Positions 54,298 through 64,000 of a stretch of 64,000 nt of DNA are shown piece after piece; positions within the stretch are counted from its first letter, which is position 1; each line of letters opens with the position of its first letter. The translations under genes were made by a program, and so were the position numbers. The stretch is taken from assembly GCF_024139115.2 (NCBI RefSeq), contig NC_085141.1, positions 378,106,995-378,170,994 of the forward strand. The letters run 5' to 3'. This DNA is from Armigeres subalbatus. Its lineage: Eukaryota > Arthropoda > Insecta > Diptera > Culicidae. The notes under the pieces were generated by a model. The model was given only the letters and a program-made list of their open reading frames with translations, did no database searches and was not told where the DNA came from.

Positions 54298-57200
54298 CAA
54301 TCGCGTTAGCCAAGAAAAGTCGTGCATCGGATCTTGAGCAGTTTTCTTGAATTTGGATAATTATATGTCTGTCTCATTTGAAGAATTAAACTTAAATTAA
54401 GCTTAAAACTGACAATTCAATAATTATCTTTTCATTAAAAAAAAAGGCCGGTACGTCATGTCCAGGATTATGCGACGATTTTAGCTGCATTGCGACTCCC
54501 CGGATCATTGTCTCATCTAAACAAAAAGCTGAAATACAAATTCTGAAAGCTGTTTTTTTGGTGGACTTCAGTGTAGTGTTATCGTTGTGATGTTATTACT
54601 AATGTTTGGGAACTATGTTTGCGTTTGGTGACAACGATCATCAGGAAAACAAACTAAGCATACAATTAACTAGGTACCATAACCAATGTTAAGCCTGCGC
54701 ACATTATCAACCTCTAGTTGGAACACACAACATACATAAAATTGGAGAAAAAGAAAATGGAGCTTCCGAATAAAGTGGAGGAAAACTTAGATAAAGAATT
54801 AAGATAAAGATTAGAAAGAAATTGAAAATTCTGTTCTATTTTGCTCAATTTTGGCGAAAGTATTGTCACTTGGAAGCAGATTTTTGATCATTATTCTGCA
54901 GGAGAGTTCAGATTATTTTAAACAGACATATTTACGCTAGTGAACAAATAGCAGCACATGTCGCACAAACTCATCATTGGCATTCATTGTTCACTAGTTC
55001 ACTAGCTCAATGCTTTTGCCACATGATAAACATTCAAAGAAACGTTTCTTCTTTGGTTCGTCTTCAATTGCCACCAAAATTACTCAACAATCCAAAATGC
55101 ATATAATATCAGTTAAAGATGATGTATGAAATGTTCGCTCTGGTGCCATCTCTGGCCAACCTTTCACTTTTCATTAAACAGAGAAAGGTCGGAGTACATC
55201 GACTTTTTCGGTGAGTTAACAAGCATCGTATTGCGCCAAACATTGAAAACTCGTACATACTTGCTATTGCCCGTACTCACTGGAGATGATTAGACGAGCA
55301 GCACATCGCCCTAAGGCGATGACGATGATGATGACGATCAAGATGATGGAAGAAAACCGATTAATCACACGTGAATACGCACGCCTCTTTTTCGCCGATT
55401 ACTCCATTCAATGCCCATCATCTTCATTTCTCATCCACCACGGCCGGCGCTTCACAGAAATTATCATACCCTGGGCCTAATTGTTGGAAGGAAATATTTC
55501 GTGATGGCTTTACACATGTACCGGCAAAGATCGTTTGTGTGCGATGATGTTCCTTTGAGCCGAACCGAGCGAACAAACATCAATCATTACGTGTTCGTTC
55601 ACTTGTTTTACATCCAACAACTAAGTCGTAATTTGTGCGATCTGCTGCGAACCAAAATGCCTAACAAATTGCGAGGGAAAAGCTGGGTAAAATGGGAAGT
55701 TTTTTTCCGTTGTTCGTGAAGCTTGTCAAAGAATTGCTTAGAGATTTCTACACTTCATGACGTATGACGTTTCAGGCAGACAAATACATTATTCACAACA
55801 GCCCTTGGGTAGTCCTGATTGAAATATCCAGAACTTCTTACACAGCATTTGTCAGTTTAATAATCGATAATATATTAAAATATTGTAATATATTTTGTGT
55901 ACTCTTTCAACTCCCAGTTCCCCTAAATCGTCCCGCGGTTTTTCGGTCGAGGAGTGTATGGTGGAGCACTATGCGTGTTCTTCAGTGCCTATGCTCGCAC
56001 ACATGTTGGTATGCTGTTTCGGAAAACTCCGCGATTTGCCGTGTCTTAGGCCGTCGTCGTCACCTCCACTGTATTGTTTGTAGCGTGGAGTGTTTACGCA
56101 TCAATTAATCGCTCCAGTAGCGAACGATGTGCCGGGGTTCGCATCTGAACGCTGCTCATAGTGGAGTAATACTTCATTTCGGCTGGCAAAAATTAGTCAT
56201 TCGTTTTAAATTCAACGTTCATAGATAACATAACCTTTATATCGCGTTTACGGAAAGAGTATCCTTTCAATTTATTTTTTGCGGGCTTGTTTTTCAAATT
56301 AAATTATTTGTTTTTGAATTACTAAATTGTCCAACTATCCCTCTGAGCAAGGGATGCTTCCTCTTTGGGCCATAGATTGATGGATTAAAACCGCCAAAGC
56401 AAGTTAGTTGAAACAATGTACACACATATAATACAGATGGTATTGCGGTAGGTGTGCGATAATAGGAACACGAATGGGACTTTTCCTCTGTCTCAACTCA
56501 AAGGCGTTGGGAAATAAGCACACACGTACTCGATGATGGAACCTAGCGAGATAGACAGCAAGGCAGATAACTGGGCCTCTTCTGGCCTGTGCTGAATGAA
56601 ATTAGGTTGGTTTCTGGAATTCGAGAGGTTTTCTGTGCATGTGTTGCACGCGAAGTGCTACCCGATGAGTTATTTCGCGGAAGGAACTCGATAATTTACA
56701 TCTTTACTACTGCCAGCTGGGATGGAACAGATGGTTGGTACGCTAATGGGTATGGAAGATCGATAGTGATGATGGGGTTTATGGTGGTGATGATGATTAT
56801 AATTGATCATGAAATGGACGTTTGAAGCGAAACTGACGGGAGCAAAGTGCACGTAACAGAGCAATATTTTATAATGATAGTTTGTTTTTAGCACGAATAT
56901 GCGCGAATTGTTAACACTCGCAATAAGTCTCACGATGTTCGGCGGTGATAAAATTTTCAACATGGGATTGTAGCAGATCAGTTTGTTGCACAACCAGCAG
57001 ACCCTACATCGCAATCCATGTTCAGGAAGACTGAATAGTCGCTTTGTATTGTTTATGCAATTTTATGAAAGGAACAATCAAGCGTAACATGAATCAGTTG
57101 GGGGGAACTGAATAATTATGGAACTCAGCCGAATGGTAGTATTAAATTCATTTTCCAAGACTTACAAAACAAAACATTTAGAAAATTTTGCAAAAAAAAT

Positions 57201-57820
57201 ATTTTCATATTTTTATATTATTCCGAACTAGTGCGAATTTGCAGATCATTGTAAGCGGGATTTAGCAATGAAGTTAATAATTGTTATACCTGCACGTCGT
57301 ATGGCGCGTCTGCACAGGCAGTCACATAATGGGTGGTATGAACTTCTAAAATACTGTACAAATAGATAGAACAAGTAGTGGTCAAGGAATGATTCCGTTA
57401 ACGAAATTCGTGACACTAATGTCGAATTCGTTTTTAAACCTGGGTAAGTGCCAACCCGAACCCTGAATAAAAAAACATTTTCAGTTCCATCTATCATTGG
57501 ATATGTTGGTGTGCGTAGCATCGTGTTTGTTTTGATTCGAAACATATTATTCAGGACATCCAGTGCACTGGCAGTGCCTTGGCCTTGACTAATCAGATCA
57601 TGATAAATAAATATGTTTAAGTGCATGAATCGATTTTTGCGGATAGTGGAATTTACTTTTGGGTCGATATAAATAGGTATTTAATGATATTCAATAATCC
57701 CGGGCACATTTTCATACCAAGAATTCCGTATAGAATTCATGTAAAAGTGATTTTCTACTCTACATAAAATCATCTATTTCTGCAATAGTTTTTTTTTTCG
57801 GAGAACACTCAGAAGAATGT
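54298..57820. other. Apparently single-copy non-coding DNA
   Basis: No recognisable gene. GATGAC-type trinucleotide tract at 55315-55350. Open stretches at 55286-56108 and 57246-57626 show no domain. A 30-bp relic of the 45590 MITE lies at 56448-56480. Confidence 0.45.
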
Positions 57821-57939
57821 AATAAAAATTCTCCAGGATTCGCTAATTTTTTTTTCCTCGCTACCTCTTCCGATAAAAGTAGCCTCACACCTCGGAATTG
57901 CTCTGAGAAATTCTTTGGAAATTCCACCATGAACTGCCT

Positions 57940-58087
57940 CACGAATTCCAGAGTGTTCCTCCAGGTATTCCTTTGAAAATTCCTCCAGTAAATCCTCCGG
58001 GAATTCGTCCAGGAATTCCTCTGGAAATTACTCCGTGAATCCCTCTGAAAATTCTCCAGGAATTCCTCCGAAAATTTCTTCCGGATT
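57940..58087 (+). repeat. 12-bp minisatellite, CTCC orientation
   Basis: TTCCTCCAGGAATTCCTCTG-style units as at 15190. It flips to the opposite orientation at ~58088, at the palindromic TTCCGGATTCCGGAAGGAA. Confidence 0.85.
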
Positions 58088-58800
58088 CCGGAAGGAATTT
58101 TCGAAGGAATACCTGAAGAAATTCGCGAAGCAATTCATGGAGGAATTTCCCAAGAAATTCCTGGAAGAAATCCAGATGAAATTTCTGGAGGAATTCCCGA
58201 ATAAACTCCTGGAGGTATTTCCGAAGGACTTTCTGGAGGAATTCCCGTGGCATTCCCGTAGACATTCCCGTGAAATTCACGGAGGAATTCCTGAAGCGAT
58301 TCCTGCAGGAATCCATGGGGAAATGATTGAAGAAATTCCGAAGGAATCCTGGAGGAATTCCCGGAGGTATTCCCGAAGGAATTTCTGGAGAAATATCCGG
58401 AGGATGACCTGGAGGAATTTTCGTAGGAATTTCCGAAGGAACTCCCGAAGGAATTCTTGTAGGAATTTGCGGAGGAATTCCAAGAGCAATTTCTGAAGGG
58501 ATTTTCGGTGGAATTCCTGGAGGAATTTCCGAAGGAATTCCTTTAGGAATTTTCAGAGGAAGTACTGGAGAAATTTCCGGAAAAATTTCCTGGAGGAATT
58601 CCCGGATGAAATTTTGGAATTATGGAATTCCTGTAGGAATTCTGGGATGAATACTTGGAGGAGTTCCAGGAGGAATTTCCGGATGACTTCTTCGTGGAGT
58701 TTTTGGAGGAATTCCTGCAGGAATTCTTGAAGGAATTCCTGAGGAAATCGGAGGAAGGAATTCCTGGAGAATTTCCGAAGAAACTTATAAAGGAACCCTC
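58088..58800 (-). repeat. 12-bp minisatellite, GGAG orientation
   Basis: About 59 units of GGAATTYCTGGA / GGAATTCCCGAA type. It is the inverted version of the neighbouring block and of 15190-16352. Long E/F/K-rich open frames are artefacts. Confidence 0.95.
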
Positions 58801-58856
58801 CATGGTAGAGCTAAAAGTAAAGCCTCGCCGTCTGCCTCTTCAGTGGTGACAATGCC

Positions 58857-59227
58857 GTTCCTCTGCTCGCCAGATCTTCAAATCGTACCATTGAGTGCAA
58901 TGTTAAACAATAAACTCGAAAGTGTCGAAAGTGCATCACCCTGCATCAATCCATGTAAGGTCACAAACGAGGTTGATAATCCGACAATCTGCAATCCGAA
59001 TACTTGCTTTCGAGCTATCAAACGTTGCACGTAAAAGCCTACTCAGTTTCGCCGGAACACAATGTTCAGACATTATCCGCCATAGCTCATTTCTGTTCAT
59101 TGAGTCGTACGTTGCTTTGAAATCAATCAACAGATGGTGAGTCTACGTATTGTACTCCCAGAATTCTTCAAGGATCATCGGCAGGACAAATAACTGATCC
59201 GTCGTTGATCGAGCCTACTTGTAAACT
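58857..59227 (-). pseudogene. RTE-like LINE reverse transcriptase fragment
   Basis: Minus strand from 59227: STTDQLFVLPMILEEF, an in-frame stop, HHLLIDFKATYDSMNRNELW (catalytic Asp), RLLRATFD, SKASIRIADC, then LHGLMQGDALST and LLFNIALNGT near 58880. Same clade as 35608-36720 but opposite orientation and different mutations. Frameshifts present; only motifs 3-5 of the RT survive. Confidence 0.85.
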
Positions 59228-60084
59228 TGCGTGCTATTCGCCGACCTGTTTCGGTCTGACTGAGAAATCAAAATTGAAAAAATTCGTTCGGGCTCATTTT
59301 ATGTCCGAATGTCATGAAAATTTCAAAGAAGAAGCGTCACTGTCTATTTTTTTTACTTGATTTGACTATGGTGTTAATCCGGCAGGATTTGAGTCAGGTG
59401 CAGTCAAAACAAGTTGATAAATGAGCGAAACGTTAATGCAAACGTGCTCAATAGAGTGATTCAAATTTTGGCATTTTCGTTCCCCTGTGTTTCAACGATT
59501 TTTTTTGCTATTTGAATAGTCCTCCTAAATTTTTAGTTGATTTGGATCTAATTTGAATGTGCACGTGCCATTTGAAGGTTATATGAAAATTAGTACGGGA
59601 ATTGCTACTTATATAAAGCATCGTTTCGTGAATCAGCCCAGAATATATTTGAATAGATTTAACGCATCACCATCACAGAATAGATCCTAAGCTGACAGTC
59701 AGTTGGTGTTGCGAAGCAATCTGACTTTTGTTAGCAAAATTATAAACAGAACAGAAATGCTCATTATTGATATTGATGTTATTCTTTTACTTGAATTTCC
59801 CACAATTCAGTAATTCCTTTGTAATCTTTTGTTGCCAGCATCAAATCGTTTAGCAACAACGACGATATTTTTTCTTGTTATATTTCCTATGTTGCTAACG
59901 TATTCATAAGTTTTTAGAACTTGACGGGCAATGATGCGGAACGGTTTTTCACAAAAGTTACTGTATTCATAGTAATTTCCATACAAGCTTCAAACTGCTT
60001 GTGCTCAGTTAAATAGCAAATGTTATCGTGTAAGCAAAGGGGACAAAAAACTCAGAATTTGAATCACTCTAATGCTCAATCATT
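59228..60084. other. Non-coding DNA, nothing recognised
   Basis: AT-rich, no repeat or domain identified. Confidence 0.5.
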
Positions 60085-60835
60085 ATTGACCAGTATCAAA
60101 AGACAGTTGTGGAACAATTGGATCTCCAGAACATCGTTCCGGATGTTCCGGGAACCTGGTCATCAAGGGTAGTGGACACTTTTGAATTGGTGTAAAACCC
60201 ACTGTTATGACATATGAAACTTCATGATTTTGAGAGACGAGTTTAATAGATGATTTTTGAGAGTTTTTGGACACATTGGTCAGATCTGGAAGTGTTCCCG
60301 GGAACCTGGTTCCCTCTGGGAAGTGGAAAATTTTCGGTTAGTCCCAAAACTTATCTTGCCACATATCAAACTTCATGATTTTGAAAGAAAAGATCAATTG
60401 AGATTTTTTGGACAATGTGATTCATCTTTTAGGTTGTCTTTCAAAATCATGAAGTTTGATATGTCGCAAGATAGATCTCGGAACTATTCGGAATTCGTCC
60501 ACTTCGCTGAGGGAGCTACGTTCCCGGAAACACTTCCAGACGTGGCCAATATGACCAAAAACTCAAAAAAAAAGTCAGGGAACCAGGTTCCAGGGACGTT
60601 ACCAATGTGTCCAAACCCTCGCAAAAAATCATCTTTGAGTTTGTCCTTCAAAATCATAAAATTTGATACGTCGCAAGATAGGTTTCGGAACTAAACAAAC
60701 TATTTCCACTCCCTTGGAAAACCAGGTTTCCGAAAACTCTTCCGGACGTAACCAAAGTGTTCAAAAACTAATCTATTCTATTGAGCTCGTTTGTCAAAAT
60801 CATGAAGTTTGATATGTTCGAGTTTGATATCTACG
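60085..60835. repeat. ~145-bp satellite with internal inversion
   Basis: Left half units read CATATCAAACTTCATGATTT TGAAAG ... ACACATTGGTCAGATCTGGA AGTGTTCCCGGGAACCTGG (CGGGAACCTGG at 60149 and 60299). From ~60415 the same units run in reverse (AATCATGAAGTTTGATATGT at 60448, 60650, 60797; AACCAGGTTCC at 60581, 60720). Two head-to-head blocks of about 2.5 units each. Confidence 0.85.
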
Positions 60836-61804
60836 AGTCAGATTCTGTTTTGTTCCGCTTCTAGCATGGGGAACAAATACTAATGCATGTTTGACCAAAA
60901 GCTTGGCATATCCTTGGCCTCTCAGAACCGGCCAGATTTTCTTCTCCTCGATTCACTCTCCAGCCATGATTTGCGATGTATCTGCGGTTCATTCGAACCA
61001 GTGACTTCCGAAACGTCATCCACCAACAGCTCTACTTTGTCACGAAATTCAAGGAAATAATTTTGCAGCAGCTGTAAACTGCTGACAAATTAATCAATGT
61101 ATAATCCATATGTGATAATTTCATTTAATTTTTTGTGATAGCTCTTCTAAAAACTAATATTGTTGTAAAGGATGTTGTCTAATATTAAACTGCTAGAATC
61201 TTCGCAGACTGCAACACTCGATACAGAATGTACAGAGAATTTTCAATGTGTTCAATGTTATTTTATTAAAAATGACTTTAATGAATATTTGAATTATTAA
61301 TAAATTGAACTTTATTTTCTCTTTTTCTTACAGGTATGTTCGATAGCTATGGAAAATGTGTTCATCAAAACCAAGGCCAAATGATCAAAACAATTTATGG
61401 AGGCATAGTTGTGGAACAATAACAATGCTGTGGGTCATAAGAGATGCAGCGCTGCACATAAAATCACTGCATAGAAATCAGTAGGATACCGGATTTGAAT
61501 CGTCGTACATATCACAAAAATAGCACTGTGAAGACAACTTTTGCGTTTGAATCTCATTGAGTGATTCTTCTTAATATTAAAAAAAAACCTTTTGAACTTA
61601 CATTTTTCCAAATTTCTAAAAGAATTTCGTTTTGTTTTTCTTTTAAATTTCCAAGAAAAATACTTCCGAAAAATACTTAATACTTAGCATTCATCAGGGA
61701 ACTTTATTTAAATTTTAAGAAAACTTTTTTCAAGAGGACTTTTTTTTCAAGGGAAAATTCTTCTGAATTTGTAATAAAAAGTCGTTTCAAAATTCCATTT
61801 TTTT
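60836..61804. other. Non-coding DNA, nothing recognised
   Basis: No gene or repeat supported. T-rich runs near 61560-61760. Confidence 0.5.
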
Positions 61805-62030
61805 TTTCGCCGGGATCTCGAAAGGTTTTGTTTATTATCCCGAGATGAGCACCCCTGAGTTTCAGCAAACAATTTTTTTTTTACCGTAAAGTAATGACGG
61901 TTTGATTGCTGAGATACGAAACATATTTTGCCAAGAACGTTTTGACGTTTGTTTGCTAAGATACGGGAAATATTTTGCCAAGAATCAGTAATAAACGAAT
62001 TTTTCTGCTCAAGTTCAGTTTTTTTTGTCA
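61805..62030 (+). repeat. Diverged relative of MITE family R2
   Basis: GCCGGGATCTCGAAAGG, CAGCAAACAATTTTTTTTTT ACCG, GCTGAGATACG, TTTGCCAAGAA echo the order of blocks in 35378-35604 (GGGATCTC, CAGCAAAC, TTTGCCG) but with low identity. Also a partly internal duplication: ATTTTGCCAAGAA at 61925 and 61973. Confidence 0.45.
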
Positions 62031-62829
62031 ATTTAGAAAACGCGATTGAACGTGCTTCATATCGGACGCGGATCCGGATGTTCTGTAGGCAACGATACTT
62101 ATCCATTAAAAAATTTTCTTCCTGTGATTTTCGTGGAGACGCAGAGCTAAACACGGTTTCTAAATAGCAAAAAATCGCCTGCTAATGTTAATTATTTTTT
62201 CCTAACTAATATATGAGAACGTGGCCAGCGCCGTTACTGATCTTTCTATTTATTAAGTTGCTTGAACTTGTACAGTGTAATGAATGACCGTTCAATTGAT
62301 TCATTGTGGAATTTAACTGATTTTATGTACAGTACCATAGATATGTACAGTCAGTCAAAGCTAAACTAAGGCGAAACTCAGTTTTGCCGTTGGACAACGT
62401 CTTACCCGAAGGTACTGGGTGTCTAATCAGAATCCAAAATCGAGAACCGTCACGGAATCATATAAGATTATGAACGTTAATACAGCTTTTATCTGTCGAT
62501 AGATTTTGGAGATTTATATATCTTTTGACTCGGGAACGCTCCAGCAATTTGTTATTTTTTGAAACTTTTGATTATTTACTATAAACTATTGAAAAAGTCA
62601 ATTCTTGCGTTACCCAGAAAAACTTCCAGAACCAATTAATACCGATCATGCATTCCCAGCACGAACCTTTTGACCCATCATTTCTTTCCCTCTGAGTATA
62701 AACAGATCCGTATTTCGCGCTCGTGCGTCGTTTCTACTCGATGATCCACGGTGAGTGGTCACGGAGGGCAATCACGGAGAGCGGACAAAACGATGGCATC
62801 GGCAACGGTCCCAGCATCGATGGCGGTGG
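62031..62829. other. Non-coding DNA, nothing recognised
   Basis: No recognisable feature apart from a moderate-GC start at 62690 leading into the LINE relic. Confidence 0.4.
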
Positions 62830-63770
62830 TCTCTGCATCTGTAGCGTCAGCATAACTCCTGAGCACCCTAATGGGTACATAGGGCCAACGTAAAAAAATC
62901 TCCATCCTGGGCGGCTGCTCGCTTCAGTCTTGACCTGAGCCCAGGTCAGATTTCTGTCGACTTCCTTTATTTCCTTATTGAGGCTCCGCCGCCACCAGTC
63001 CCTGGGTCTGCCTCTGCTGCTATGTCCTGCTGAATTTCAGTCCATCATCAGACATCAGTTGATAAATACTTGCAGTTTCTGCGTAATCTCTGCTGATACA
63101 CACCAAGTCTCACTGGCGTATAACAACACAGACTTTACGTTTGAGTTGAATATTCAAAATTTGGTGCGTTGACTAATCTGATTGGATCTCCATACATTTC
63201 GTAAACTCGCAAAGGCAGCTCTAGCCTTCTTGATCCGTGCTCCTATGTCGATCTTGATTCCACCGTTCGACGCTAACTGGCTGCCACTGCTTGCCCGGCT
63301 ACCGTAAAGCTGGAGGGGTTGTTTGCGTTATTCATTTGGTCTTGTTGACGTTGATGATGAGACCCGCCGTTGCGGAGCGTTCGGCCAGGTCGTTCAGCTT
63401 ACTCTGCATATCAGAGCGCTGTGTTGTGCCAATAAAGCAATATCATTAGCCAAATCTAAGCCAACGGTTTGCTACACGGTCAATCGCACCCACCATGATC
63501 TCATCGATTACGATGAGGAACAGTAGTGGAGATAGAATACATCCTTGCCTCACTCCAGCGACTACCCTGATGGGTTCAGACAAAGCTCCGTTATGCAGGA
63601 CTTTGCACGTAAAAGCTTCGTACTGCGCTTGGATGAGGCCGACGATTTTATCCGGAACTCCCTTAATTGCGCCTAAGGGCCCCCCACAGATTTTTGTGGT
63701 TCAGACGATCGAATGCTTTTTCATAGTCAATGAATACCAGTTACAGGAGCTCTTGGAATTCATTGACTTG
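62830..63770 (-). pseudogene. LINE reverse transcriptase C-terminal relic
   Basis: Minus strand from 63770: a degraded start, EAFTCKVLHNGALSEPIRVV, then AGVRQGCILSPLLFLIVIDE (RT motif 4), LANDIALLAQ at the catalytic box position (Asp-Asp replaced by Asn-Asp), LNDLAERSATAGLIINVNKT, and near 62960 RDWWRRSLNKEIKEVDRNLT, the usual C-terminal tail. Frameshifts near 63430, 63300 and later. It belongs to the same family as the short fragment at 36725-36912. Confidence 0.9.
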
Positions 63771-63807
63771 CTTCAGAATGATTTGGAGCGTGGCAGTATG
63801 GTCCAAA

Positions 63808-63925
63808 CCAAGATGAATACACAGCTAGGTGTTGCAATGTGCTTAGTTAGTGGAAGAGAAGAAGGCGGGGGTGAAAAATTCATTTTCAGTGCAAAACGAA
63901 AACAAACCGGCTGGTGAGGTTCCTA
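63808..63925 (+). mobile_element. One end of the 54109-type MITE
   Basis: CCAAGATGAATACACAGCTA GGTGTTGCAAT, then AAAAATTCATTTTCAGTGCA matches the reverse complement of 54185-54300. The second end is absent; similarity stops near CCGGCTGGTGAGG. Confidence 0.75.
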
Positions 63926-64000
63926 ACCCGTGTTCTGAATCTGGCAATGATTGTTCTCTCATTGATTGGTTTCCACTTGATGAGCGTCGTCTGGGCACTA

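Noticed and set aside
58035..58849. Glu/Phe/Lys-rich open frames on both strands
   Set aside because: Same 12-bp repeat in inverted orientation.

Overview
The window is eukaryotic, and almost certainly from an Aedes-type mosquito. It contains two copies of a tRNA-related SINE that I recognise as Feilai, together with jockey-like, RTE-like and BEL/Pao-like fragments and several long-inverted-repeat MITEs. The DNA is AT-rich, with many A/T runs and no operon-like gene packing. I find no convincing host protein-coding gene: the window reads as intergenic or large-intron DNA built almost entirely from layered transposable elements and satellites. Element names other than Feilai are given at clade level only.

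Layout. 1-7.7 kb: AT-rich DNA with a decayed minus-strand LINE RNase H domain (1.54-2.3 kb). 7.67-8.94 kb: a tight nest of a truncated retrocopy and a foldback element that carries two further inverted-repeat elements. 9.03-13.55 kb: a ~52-bp tandem array split by a 3.7-kb DNA transposon with ~450-bp terminal inverted repeats and a nearly intact DDE-type transposase-like gene. 14.1-19.5 kb: degenerate 12-bp (EcoRI-site) minisatellite blocks, a split SINE and a 709-bp hAT-type MITE. 19.6-21.1 kb: one MITE split by a 1.23-kb element with TA target duplications. 25.4-26.6 kb: a BEL/Pao integrase relic (minus strand). 28.0-32.4 kb: a SINE with a perfect 22-bp target duplication, two oppositely oriented arrays of one ~120-bp satellite, a Feilai SINE, a foldback element and a PIF/Harbinger-like MITE. 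32.4-33.8 kb: a decayed LINE interrupted by two later insertions. 33.9-34.8 kb: a GC-rich block of unknown origin. 35.6-36.9 kb: an RTE-like reverse transcriptase relic and a second LINE fragment. 38.0-38.9 kb: an 890-bp hAT-type MITE. 42.3-48.6 kb: MITEs, a SINE and long decayed CATTCGATTT repeats. 50.3-53.9 kb: a complete but disabled hAT transposon with intact ends, recognisable introns and a palindromic MITE inside the gene. 57.8-58.8 kb: more 12-bp arrays. 58.9-63.9 kb: minus-strand LINE fragments and a ~145-bp satellite with an internal inversion.

The two elements most worth following up are the long-TIR transposon at 9.74-13.4 kb, whose superfamily I cannot fix (4-bp target duplication; Sola-like is one possibility), and the spliced hAT at 50.3-53.9 kb. 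Many insertions here carry readable target-site duplications, several of them exact, and some rebuild the empty site, so the order of insertion can be read directly.
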